Made by a program: the position numbers and the translations under genes
From: an uncultured Prochlorococcus sp.
GTDB taxonomy: Bacteria > Cyanobacteriota > Cyanobacteriia > PCC-6307 > Cyanobiaceae
Assembly: GCA_902518475.1 (NCBI GenBank)
Contig: CABYGI010000009.1
Location: forward strand, 1-39,797
Direction: 5' to 3'
DNA: 39,797 nt
In this document: positions 32,812-38,405 of the stretch, piece after piece
Position numbering within the stretch: position 1 is the stretch's first letter
How the letters are laid out: each line of letters opens with the position of its first letter
The notes under the pieces: generated by a model
What the model saw: the letters and a program-made list of their open reading frames with translations, nothing else
The model's database searches: none
Told to the model about the DNA's origin: nothing

Positions 32812-32827
32812 TAGATCGACTGTCAAT
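32812..32827 (-). repeat. Boundary repeat copy 2
   Basis: Exact core TAGATCGACTGTCAAT. The stop codon of the - strand gene 32823-33131 (TGA) falls inside it, at offset 11 of the core. No terminator hairpin adjoins this copy; on its other side is the 3' end of the + strand gene 32530-32787, so it sits between two converging genes. Confidence 0.85.
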
Positions 32828-33131
32828 CGTGATATCCAACTTTAGAAACAATATTTCCTGAAACAGGGTCAGTAACTCCAAGTTCTGGAGACAACTCTTC
32901 CATAAATCCTCTAACCTCATCAAGGTGAGCAATCATAGCTGGTCTTTGAGCTGCAATAGCTTCTGCACTTTTCCAGATCCCAACAAAACAGTAATCATAA
33001 TCTCCAGTTTTAGCGATATATCTTTGAGTCATTCCCTCAAAACTTGTTTTATCTATTACTTCGAAATACTTATCTACACAATCAGATTTTAATTTAAATC
33101 GAACAACATTCATAAAATTTTGAGCAGTCAT
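32823..33131 (-). CDS. Small dimeric alpha/beta-barrel protein (monooxygenase-like fold)
   Basis: 102 aa. NFMNVVRFKLKSDCVDKYFEVIDK, then GMTQRYIAKTGDYDYCFVGIWKSAEAI and DEVRGFMEELSPELGV give the beta-alpha-beta-beta-alpha-beta layout of the antibiotic-biosynthesis-monooxygenase-like ferredoxin-fold superfamily. No catalytic activity can be assigned. I place the start at the ATG right after the T-tract of the preceding hairpin. The frame is open further upstream through the boundary repeat to a TTG, giving MIDSRSKLRG, which I read as repeat sequence and not protein. Confidence 0.75.
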   Translation of the reverse strand: MTAQNFMNVVRFKLKSDCVDKYFEVIDKTSFEGMTQRYIAKTGDYDYCFVGIWKSAEAIAAQRPAMIAHLDEVRGFMEELSPELGVTDPVSGNIVSKVGYHD

Positions 33132-33158
33132 AAAAAAAGAGAGTTTTATCCCTCTCAG
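33132..33158 (-). terminator. Boundary terminator hairpin A
   Basis: On the - strand: GAGAG-GGATAAAA-CTCTC followed by seven T. It ends the transcript of the small membrane gene 33176-33388. The ATG of the next gene begins directly after the T-tract. The loop GATAAAA is the same in the other three hairpins of this family. Confidence 0.85.
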
Positions 33159-33160
33159 TT

Positions 33161-33176
33161 TAGATCGACTGTCAAT
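33161..33176 (-). repeat. Boundary repeat copy 3, with promoter-like content
   Basis: Exact core TAGATCGACTGTCAAT. On the - strand it holds TTGACA (33175-33170). GATAAA (33150-33145) in the hairpin loop follows 19 bases later, a sigma-70-like spacing a little long. It overlaps the stop codon (33176-33178) of the - strand gene 33176-33388. Confidence 0.9.
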
Positions 33177-33388
33177 CAATAAGCAGTTCCTCCTAATTTC
33201 TCAAGTAATTCATACTTATCTCTTTTCTCATACCACTTATTTAAATCTTCTTCACTTACTGTTTTAAATAAAAATAAGGATATCTTTTCTAAATAATCAG
33301 CAATATAAATTCTTGAAATTGGGTTTAGAGAAACATAAATTATGGTAATTAAAACTAATAAAAGTTCAACTAGGAGTATGCGTTTCAT
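33176..33388 (-). CDS. Small membrane protein, duplicate of 38170-38385
   Basis: 70 aa. N-terminal membrane helix ILLVELLLVLITIIYVSL, then NPISRIYIADYLEKISLFLF and WYEKRDKYELLEKLGGTAY. The last 50 residues are almost identical to the protein at 38170-38385; the first 20 are not. At DNA level 33171-33322 and 38165-38316 differ at five positions. The start is the common MKR leader (ATGAAACGC). Eight bases follow the PDZ gene. Function unknown. Confidence 0.78.
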   Translation of the reverse strand: MKRILLVELLLVLITIIYVSLNPISRIYIADYLEKISLFLFKTVSEEDLNKWYEKRDKYELLEKLGGTAY

Positions 33389-33396
33389 TCAGAAAT

Positions 33397-33966
33397 TTAA
33401 ATTGAAGTTCCTTTTTTGAGCTTTGACGAGGAATCATTTTCTGGAAAAATCTGTTTTATATTTTCTGGAAAGAAAAACTCTAATTGCCTCCTTAAATCAC
33501 CTTCATATAGATAGTCTTTTGTTGAGACTTTAAAAGTATCTCTTACTAATCGAACATTTATTTTTTCCTTTTTACCTGCCTCATTAATTCTTGATAAAAC
33601 TAATTTAATTGGCTTATCTTTTGGTCCTTTTATGAGAGAAACAGCTTCATTTATACCCATTCCTTTAGTTGATTTGCCATCTATTCTTATGATTACATCA
33701 TTTGGTTTAATGTCAGCTGAAGCAGCAGGTGAATCATTTATTACAGATTGAATAGTTAATTCAGCAGTGTCACTATTGAGAAAAAGCCTTATTCCAATCC
33801 CTGATATTTCCTTATCTTTTTTATGAGATAGTTTTTTATTAGTTTTCACACATCCTGCATAATCTCGTGCTTCTAAACATTTTTTATGTAATTCATCAGA
33901 TATTTCAGCATTAACAGCAGTTGGTAAAGCGAGGGCAGCTACTAATGAGAGTAGTAAGCGTTTCAT
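33397..33966 (-). CDS. Secreted PDZ-domain protein
   Basis: 189 aa. Signal peptide MKRLLLSLVAALALPTAVNA with a cut after residue 20. A short C-x8-C element follows (Cys30 and Cys39, in KKCLEARDYAGCVK), which recurs in secreted proteins of marine picocyanobacteria. A PDZ domain covers about 55-128 (GIGIRLFLN ... DIKPNDVIIRIDGKSTKGM). No protease domain is present, so it is a peptide-binding or scaffold protein of the periplasm. The first 17 bases are identical to the start of the genes at 35146 and 35883. Four bases follow the cupredoxin gene. Confidence 0.85.
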   Translation of the reverse strand: MKRLLLSLVAALALPTAVNAEISDELHKKCLEARDYAGCVKTNKKLSHKKDKEISGIGIRLFLNSDTAELTIQSVINDSPAASADIKPNDVIIRIDGKSTKGMGINEAVSLIKGPKDKPIKLVLSRINEAGKKEKINVRLVRDTFKVSTKDYLYEGDLRRQLEFFFPENIKQIFPENDSSSKLKKGTSI

Positions 33967-33970
33967 TTAT

Positions 33971-34375
33971 TTATTCAACAATAATTGAGCCTCCCATCCC
34001 AAAAGGTGCATGAGGAGAACAAACATAATAGTATTTCCCAGCTGATACACCCGTTGTGTTCCATGATAGTTTTCCGTCTTGAGTTCCAGGGGTACCTGAT
34101 AATGTCCCTGTGGTTACTTGATCACCGCCTCCACGAGAAAATTCAGTCTTTATATAAAACGGATGACTAAACGCATCAACATTAAAAACAATAGTATCTC
34201 CTTTATTAACAGTAACTGTAGGATCATTCCCAGTAACAGATCCATTTTTATCTTTACCACTAAGAATATAGTTTTCTATACTTTCTGCTGAAACATCAAT
34301 ATAATAAGTCTCTGACTTTGCATTCGCTGGAAATGAAAAACCTAAAAGCAAAGGCAATAATAAAAGTGAACGCAT
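33971..34375 (-). CDS. Secreted cupredoxin (plastocyanin/azurin-like)
   Basis: 134 aa. Signal peptide MRSLLLLPLLLGFSFPANA. The type 1 copper ligands are visible: His71 (in FSHPFYIK), then Cys119, His122 and Met127 in YYVCSPHAPFGMGG. It is not the photosynthetic plastocyanin, whose sequence around the ligands differs and whose signal peptide carries a twin-domain lumen signal. Likely a periplasmic copper electron carrier or copper-binding protein. A degenerate boundary repeat lies upstream on the - strand. It does not use the MKRLLL leader. Confidence 0.88.
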   Translation of the reverse strand: MRSLLLLPLLLGFSFPANAKSETYYIDVSAESIENYILSGKDKNGSVTGNDPTVTVNKGDTIVFNVDAFSHPFYIKTEFSRGGGDQVTTGTLSGTPGTQDGKLSWNTTGVSAGKYYYVCSPHAPFGMGGSIIVE

Positions 34376-34433
34376 AAACTTAAGGAATTTATATAAACAT
34401 ATTAAAAAAAAAAGAAGCTAATTGCCCTTATTT

Positions 34434-34449
34434 TAGATCAAACTTCAAT
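34434..34449 (-). repeat. Boundary repeat copy, degenerate
   Basis: TAGATCAAACTTCAAT on +, 12 of 16 matches to the core in the same orientation. The stop of the adjacent leader stub (34445-34447) falls at offset 11 of the core, exactly as in copy 2. A run of ten A on + (T on -) lies about 20 bases further along, but the stem is poor. Confidence 0.6.
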
Positions 34450-34486
34450 TACTAATTTTTGGAGATAAGAGAAATAATCGTTTCAT
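34445..34486 (-). pseudogene. Leader-only stub (13 codons)
   Basis: Reads MKRLFLLSPKISN then TGA. It has the start of a signal peptide but no body. The ATG directly abuts the TAA of the LptA-like gene upstream, as in the intact MKR genes, and the stop is inside a degenerate boundary repeat. I read it as the remnant of a gene whose body has been lost between leader and tail. Confidence 0.6.
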
Positions 34487-34858
34487 TTAAAATTTAAGTT
34501 TTGTTTTTACTCTATTACTAGTTTTAGATTTGAATTCATAAAGTCCTGTATCAGTAAATATAGTCAATTCATCACCATAAGATTCCTGGATAGATAAACC
34601 CTCATCAGACTCTAAATTTTTAATAAATACATTTCCAACTAGCTTTAAAGTTTTCGAATCATTATCGTAAGTAAGCTTATTTGAGGAAGCTTCAAAATTA
34701 TCCTTAGTCCTTTTAACAACAACATTTCCAATGGCCTCTAAATCACCTTTTAAAGTATTTTTTTGAGAATCAGAGGTAACTGTATAATTCAGCTTCTCTT
34801 TTGCAAATGAAATTTCAGTTAAAAGCAATATTAACGGTGCAAATAGTATGAGTTTCAT
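34487..34858 (-). CDS. Secreted LptA/OstA-like domain protein
   Basis: 123 aa. Signal peptide MKLILFAPLILLLTEISFA. The rest is a repeated beta pattern: NTLKGDLEAIGNVVVKR, NFEASSNKLTYDNDSKTLKLVGNVFIKN and ELTIFTDTGLYEF. This resembles the OstA-like N-terminal domain of LptA/LptD, which carries lipopolysaccharide across the periplasm. It is shorter than LptA, so it may be an accessory or modified version. Start and stop abut the neighbouring genes with no spacing. Confidence 0.72.
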   Translation of the reverse strand: MKLILFAPLILLLTEISFAKEKLNYTVTSDSQKNTLKGDLEAIGNVVVKRTKDNFEASSNKLTYDNDSKTLKLVGNVFIKNLESDEGLSIQESYGDELTIFTDTGLYEFKSKTSNRVKTKLKF

Positions 34859-35146
34859 TTATGGATCAAGCTTTGTTGTTAGTTGGCAAAAAGTAGCATT
34901 ATTTTTTTTGAGACATTTATTGTATTTTGCCTGTAAAACTTTTTGTGCTTCTTTCTTTATGCAAAGATCCAAGTAATTTTTTGCAAATTGGGTCATCCCA
35001 ATTTCGTTATATTCTGCATATTTCAAACCTGGTCTTTTGCATTGAGAGACTATTTGTTTATAAGTAGGTTCTTTTTGAAAAAGATTTGCTTCAACAGCAG
35101 TAGCTAAAGGGAGAATAGCTAGGAGTGGAAGTAGTAAGCGTTTCAT
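34859..35146 (-). CDS. Secreted cysteine-containing small protein
   Basis: 95 aa. Signal peptide MKRLLLPLLAILPLATAVEA. The mature part has four cysteines (36, 62, 78, 87), enough for two disulphides, and a mostly helical, basic sequence. Function unknown. The DNA of the first 17 bases is identical to the starts at 33966 and 35883. It begins at the base after the TM2 gene stop and ends at the base before the LptA-like gene. Confidence 0.75.
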   Translation of the reverse strand: MKRLLLPLLAILPLATAVEANLFQKEPTYKQIVSQCKRPGLKYAEYNEIGMTQFAKNYLDLCIKKEAQKVLQAKYNKCLKKNNATFCQLTTKLDP

Positions 35147-35374
35147 TCAATCTTCCGCATCTTCAAATTCTCTTAGCAAACGAAAAGTTTTGGAAATAAA
35201 AGGAAAGATCCAAACTAACAAACCTACTACTGTTATCAAAGCGACAAGAAAACCCAAAATTGCAAAGAATCCACCAGTTACATCTCCCTCGTAAAAGCGA
35301 TCAAGTCCAATTGGAGCACCAACTCCTAAAAGGAAGAGTCTTGTTAAAGTTTGTTTTTCTTTTTTTCTCAACAT
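35147..35374 (-). CDS. TM2-domain membrane protein
   Basis: 75 aa. Matches the TM2 domain pattern: LFLLGVGAPIGLDRFYEGDVTGGFFAILGF (the G-x-x-G-x-D-R-F-Y element) followed by a second helix ALITVVGLLVWIFPFISKTF. TM2 proteins are small inner-membrane proteins of poorly known role. It begins 10 bases after a boundary terminator, so it is the first gene of the run that includes 34859-35146, 34487-34858 and the stub. Confidence 0.85.
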   Translation of the reverse strand: MLRKKEKQTLTRLFLLGVGAPIGLDRFYEGDVTGGFFAILGFLVALITVVGLLVWIFPFISKTFRLLREFEDAED

Positions 35375-35383
35375 AAATAATGT

Positions 35384-35406
35384 AAAAAGAGTATTTTATC
35401 GCTCTA
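35384..35406 (-). terminator. Boundary terminator hairpin B
   Basis: On the - strand: AGAG-CGATAAAATA-CTCT followed by TTTTT. Four-base stem, weak, but with the same loop element GATAAAA as the other copies. It ends the DUF3303 gene transcript and lies 10 bases before the start of the TM2 gene. Confidence 0.7.
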
Positions 35407-35409
35407 TGT

Positions 35410-35425
35410 TAGATCGACTGTCACT
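35410..35425 (-). repeat. Boundary repeat copy 4
   Basis: TAGATCGACTGTCACT, one change from the core (A to C near the end). GTGACA on the - strand replaces TTGACA and is followed by 18 bases and GATAAA. Nine bases downstream of the DUF3303 stop. Confidence 0.85.
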
Positions 35426-35433
35426 CAATTAAA

Positions 35434-35754
35434 TTATCCCATCGCAGCAACAGCATCCGCAACCTGCTTATTTCTTTGAATGACTTCTTCATCATTTAAA
35501 ACAGCAGTGATATTCCATTCGAGGCCAAATTTTGCTCTCCACACTCCGAAATGTTCAGATATTGCCAAGTGATTATCAGCTTTGAAAGTCACAAAAACTT
35601 CTCCGGTTTCAGGAGCATGAAGTCTACTTATCAATTCAAATCCTTCAAAGTTATCCATTGGTGCACCGGAAGCAATATATTGCTCAAACATTTTGTAACC
35701 TTCAGCTTGAGAAATTCCATCAGGAATTAATCCATGAACGTGATAGTAAGCCAT
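35434..35754 (-). CDS. DUF3303-like protein
   Basis: 106 aa from the ATG at 35754 (MAYYHVHGLIPDGIS). A nine-residue longer start at 35781 is possible. The sequence GYKMFEQYIASGAPMDNFEGFELISRLHAPETGEVFVTFKAD and HFGVWRAKFGLEWNITAVLNDEEV suits the DUF3303 family (ferredoxin-like fold; cyanobacterial). No signal peptide. It is the only gene between boundary repeat copies 4 and 5, so it is a one-gene cassette by that reading. Confidence 0.75.
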   Translation of the reverse strand: MAYYHVHGLIPDGISQAEGYKMFEQYIASGAPMDNFEGFELISRLHAPETGEVFVTFKADNHLAISEHFGVWRAKFGLEWNITAVLNDEEVIQRNKQVADAVAAMG

Positions 35755-35796
35755 AACTAAAATTGGATAATATAATTTCAATCTAAAAACGATAAT

Positions 35797-35883
35797 TTAA
35801 AAAGCATTTAATTTATCTTTAAATTTAGATTTAGATCGACTTTCAATCCTATTTAATTTAGCTGCCAGTAGTAAGCGTTTCAT
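35797..35883 (-). pseudogene. Leader-only stub joined to boundary repeat
   Basis: The common start ATGAAACGCTTACTACT gives MKRLLLAA, followed at once by AAATTAAATAGG and then the boundary repeat, which is read through as RIESRSKSKFKDK before a stop. There is no mature protein. The ATG abuts the TAA of the upstream gene at 35884. The simplest reading is a leader and a tail joined with the body missing. Confidence 0.7.
35832..35847 (-). repeat. Boundary repeat copy 5
   Basis: TAGATCGACTTTCAAT, one change from the core. It lies inside the leader-only stub. A GATAAA element follows on the - strand at longer spacing and there is no hairpin. Confidence 0.82.
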
Positions 35884-36396
35884 TTAAAAACTATATGTGA
35901 CTTTATTGCATTTTTTCCTTCGATATATTTTCTGCATTTCTTTTTGTTCTGATAAAAAATCTTTTTTTGCTTGTTCATGAATTGGATCATATTTGGCTTT
36001 AAATTCTTCTTTGATAGCTTGAGCATTTTGTCTTCTTTCTTCTGCCATGAAATCAAAATCACCATCACTATAATTTCCACTTTTTAAGATAGTTTCAAAC
36101 AAATAACATTCACTAGATAAATCAATATCAAATTCTTTTATTAAGAAATATTCATTACATAAGCTTTCTATTTCATAAGGACTATCAAAAAGATCCTCCC
36201 ATTTTGTTTCTATTGCATAAATTTTGGTAATTTTATCATTAGCAAATTCTTTGCTTTGTTTTGCAAATGATATTTTTTGCTGATAATCATTTTTTGATTT
36301 ATTTATTGCAAATTTAAGGTCTTCGCATAATCTTGCTTTATCGTTTCCAAAACCAAATATAAGTGGGAAAACAATAAATAAAGCTAAGCGTTTCAT
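35884..36396 (-). CDS. Secreted or membrane-anchored helical protein, unknown
   Basis: 170 aa. MKRLALFIVFPLIFGFG is a signal peptide or anchor start, using the array leader (ATGAAACGCTTAGC). The mature part is strongly charged and helical (SKNDYQQKISFAKQSKEFAN, RRQNAQAIKEEFKAKYDPIH) with four cysteines (24, and later in LCNEY, ECYLF, KKCNK). Function unknown. The stop abuts the leader stub with no spacing. A TAA directly precedes the ATG. Confidence 0.72.
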   Translation of the reverse strand: MKRLALFIVFPLIFGFGNDKARLCEDLKFAINKSKNDYQQKISFAKQSKEFANDKITKIYAIETKWEDLFDSPYEIESLCNEYFLIKEFDIDLSSECYLFETILKSGNYSDGDFDFMAEERRQNAQAIKEEFKAKYDPIHEQAKKDFLSEQKEMQKIYRRKKCNKVTYSF

Positions 36397-36416
36397 TTAA
36401 TCGTTGACTTTTTGGT

Positions 36417-36587
36417 CTAATAATTCTTTTCATTCTTTTCTCCTATATGCAGTATCCACTCTCTAAATTCTTCTGCTATTGCATAACTGTCTTCATATCT
36501 TTCTAGATTATCCATAACAGAAATTCTATTAGTAGCCCAACAAGTTGCAATATCAATTCTTTTTTTTTGTTTAGTATTTACTGCCAA
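36417..36587 (-). CDS. Short conserved-looking protein (56 aa), unknown
   Basis: From TTG at 36587: AVNTKQKKRIDIATCWATNR, ISVMDNLERYEDSYAIAEEF, then REWILHIGEKNEKNY. It is charged, helical and soluble, with sensible codon use over its length. The start overlaps the end of the 54-aa gene upstream by 10 bases, so translation may be coupled. A shorter start at Met25 is possible. Confidence 0.55.
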   Translation of the reverse strand: MAVNTKQKKRIDIATCWATNRISVMDNLERYEDSYAIAEEFREWILHIGEKNEKNY

Positions 36588-36742
36588 AACTCATCTAATA
36601 CATCAAACACTCTGTTGAGATAATCGTTTGCTCCTATACATTCCCATTTTCCCTTTTCCCCAATCGCGCATTTGTAGTGAAGTTCTCTCTTGAGTTGCAT
36701 TAGTTTGTTGGTCATAGCAACCTTGTCTAGTCTTCCGTTCAT
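36578..36742 (-). CDS. Short protein (54 aa), unknown
   Basis: MNGRLDKVAMTNKLMQLKRE, LHYKCAIGEKGKWECIGAND, then YLNRVFDVLDEFWQ. Soluble, with two cysteines. Its ATG overlaps the stop of the 67-aa gene by four bases (ATGA), a common coupling arrangement. Codon pattern and composition look real. I do not recognise a family. Confidence 0.65.
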   Translation of the reverse strand: MNGRLDKVAMTNKLMQLKRELHYKCAIGEKGKWECIGANDYLNRVFDVLDEFWQ

Positions 36743-36942
36743 AGTAACTCCTCCGCTTCCGTCAATATTTGATTCTTTAAAAAAACAAGCGCGTCTAGTT
36801 TTTCTTCTTTTTCTTCATAATTTTCAAATTTCATTTCCGCAATTTCAACAATTGCTTTATCAACCTTTTTAAGCTGTTTCTTAATAACTCTCTTTTTAAC
36901 CTGTTTTTTAATAATCCTTTTTGGAATTTTGGTTGATTCCAT
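36739..36942 (-). CDS. Lysine-rich small protein (67 aa), unknown
   Basis: Starts MESTKIPKRIIKKQVKKRVI with three KRIIKK-like basic segments in a row, then an acidic helical part (EIAEMKFENYEEKEEKLDAL). It could bind nucleic acid or membranes through the basic half. A ribosome site AAGGAAAAGGG precedes the start. First gene of a tight three-gene run. Confidence 0.65.
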   Translation of the reverse strand: MESTKIPKRIIKKQVKKRVIKKQLKKVDKAIVEIAEMKFENYEEKEEKLDALVFLKNQILTEAEELL

Positions 36943-37075
36943 TGGAATTCCCTTTTCCTTTATATTCTCTTTCTTTTTTTCAAAATGCGAGTCCCTAACT
37001 TTAAATTCTGATTAAAATCTCTAAATAATATCGTTAAGAATATAGTTACCGCTCTTTCAATTTAATTTAATTTAA

Positions 37076-38173
37076 TCAATCATTGGGTTTTTCATTCTTT
37101 CTGATCAATTGGTCTAAAGTTTTTTGATCTGAGACGACAATAAAATCATCAAAATGGATAGATTGATCGGGGTATTCAATTCCAATTTGTTTTCCCGAGT
37201 GTCTATAAACACCTATTCTTACATTAGTACCAGTGTATTTTCCTTTCCAGTCAGATGTTATGCCTTTGTAGTCAAATATTAATTTATTATCTTTGAAGAC
37301 TTTTACAAAACCATCATCATCCTTTGTATTATAGATTCCAATTTTATACGTGCTCCATTCACCTAATTGAGTCACACTAAATGTTTTGTTCGGTGTGAGT
37401 TTAAAATTATTTTTTATTTTTTTTTCACCTCTAGTTTTTTCATTACGCACAAACCAATTTGAATCATTTTTTTTATATTTTATATCAATGCGATGCTTAA
37501 TATTATCTTCTTTATTCCTTCTATTGAAACCAGTACCGGCAGTATTACCTGCTATTTTTAATGTTTTTCCAGTGTCATCAAAACTTATTCTTACAAGAGG
37601 ATGCGTTCTCATATATACATGTCGATTTTTAAATTCAAAAAACGTTACTCTGCCATCTGTATGTTTAAAATCTTTAGGAAGTCTTGTTTTAAAACCAATC
37701 CATATTTCTTTATTTAAAGTGCTTCTTTGCTTTGTCTCAAATATTGCTCTTTCTGTTTCTTTTCCTGAACCTTCTTTAAGAGGATCATTATTCCATCCAT
37801 GTTTCACTGTAACTTCAAGATACTTATTGCCATCAAGATCTTTTTTAATTCTAAATGGTTTTAAACCTGCTCCCTTATCGTAGATTCGAAATATTTGGTT
37901 GAATGATTTTTCTGTACCCCCACCAGAAGGAGAATTTGAGGATGAAGGGTTAGGGTTGGCAACTTTTAATTTTCCTTCTTCTTGATTTTCAAAGTCTTCA
38001 GAAAAATTCCAAGGAGATTTTGTTTTTTTATCTACAGAATCTGGAACAGGTACCTTTTCCAATGAGTATGAATTACCAGTGGTAAAAGACATTAATACTA
38101 GAAAAATGTGTAATAATTTTTTTACAAAAAGAGAGGGTTTTATCTCTCCAATTTTATATCGACTGTCAATCAA
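37076..38173 (-). CDS. Secreted polysaccharide lyase (PF14099-like)
   Basis: About 340-365 aa. A secretion segment VKKLLHIFLVLMSFTTGNSYS precedes a linker rich in Ser, Gly and Pro (about 75-90). The catalytic-like domain (90-355) has EIWIGFKTRLPKDF, FFEFKNRHVYMRTHPLVRISF, LGEWSTYKIGIYNTKDDDGFVKVF and NVRIGVYRHSG, the jelly-roll pattern of the heparin lyase I-like / glucuronan lyase family. Substrate unknown; expected uronic-acid polysaccharides. The frame opens only at a TTG inside boundary repeat copy 6, and the first ATG (38092) cuts into the signal peptide. The start is therefore unresolved. Confidence 0.75.
   Translation of the reverse strand: MIDSRYKIGEIKPSLFVKKLLHIFLVLMSFTTGNSYSLEKVPVPDSVDKKTKSPWNFSEDFENQEEGKLKVANPNPSSSNSPSGGGTEKSFNQIFRIYDKGAGLKPFRIKKDLDGNKYLEVTVKHGWNNDPLKEGSGKETERAIFETKQRSTLNKEIWIGFKTRLPKDFKHTDGRVTFFEFKNRHVYMRTHPLVRISFDDTGKTLKIAGNTAGTGFNRRNKEDNIKHRIDIKYKKNDSNWFVRNEKTRGEKKIKNNFKLTPNKTFSVTQLGEWSTYKIGIYNTKDDDGFVKVFKDNKLIFDYKGITSDWKGKYTGTNVRIGVYRHSGKQIGIEYPDQSIHFDDFIVVSDQKTLDQLIRKNEKPND
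38126..38150 (-). terminator. Boundary terminator hairpin C
   Basis: On the - strand: GAGAG-ATAAAACC-CTCTC followed by five T. It ends the gene 38170-38385. It is read through by the open frame of the polysaccharide lyase, whose first possible start lies upstream of it. Confidence 0.82.
38155..38170 (-). repeat. Boundary repeat copy 6
   Basis: TATATCGACTGTCAAT, one change from the core. On the - strand, TTGACA (38169-38164), 19 bases, then GATAAA (38144-38139). It overlaps the stop codon of the gene at 38170-38385, at the same offset (15) as in copy 3. Confidence 0.88.
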
Positions 38174-38385
38174 TAAGCAGTTCCTCCTAATTTCTCAAGT
38201 AATTCATACTTATCTCTTTTCTCATACCACTCATTTAAATCTTCTTCACCTACTGTTCTAAATAAAAATGTGGATATCTTTTCTAAATAATCAGCAATAT
38301 AAATTCTTGAAATTGGATTAAAACAAATAAAAACAACAAAAATTGAACCTAACAAAAGTATTGTTTTTAATAAGCGTCCCCTCAA
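38170..38385 (-). CDS. Small membrane protein, duplicate of 33176-33388
   Basis: 71 aa from a TTG start. Membrane helix LLKTILLLGSIFVVFICF, then NPISRIYIADYLEKISTFLFRTVGEEDLNEWYEKRDKYELLEKLGGTAY, nearly identical to the duplicate. The leader is changed: bases aligning with ATGAAACGC read AGGGGACGC, so the ancestral ATG seems lost and a TTG just before it is used, or the gene is silent. TTTGAGGG occurs twice in the region just upstream. Confidence 0.7.
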   Translation of the reverse strand: MRGRLLKTILLLGSIFVVFICFNPISRIYIADYLEKISTFLFRTVGEEDLNEWYEKRDKYELLEKLGGTAY

Positions 38386-38405
38386 ATTTCCCTCAAATTT
38401 TCTAG

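Noticed and set aside
33132..33179. N-terminal extension MIDSRSKLRG of the 102-aa gene
   Set aside because: This segment is the translated boundary repeat plus hairpin; the same reading appears before the unrelated lyase. The ATG at 33131 is the sensible start.
37386..37883. 165-codon + strand frame
   Set aside because: It lies wholly antisense to the polysaccharide lyase and its Phe/Leu/Ser-rich sequence is the mirror of that gene's Lys/Asn/Glu codons.
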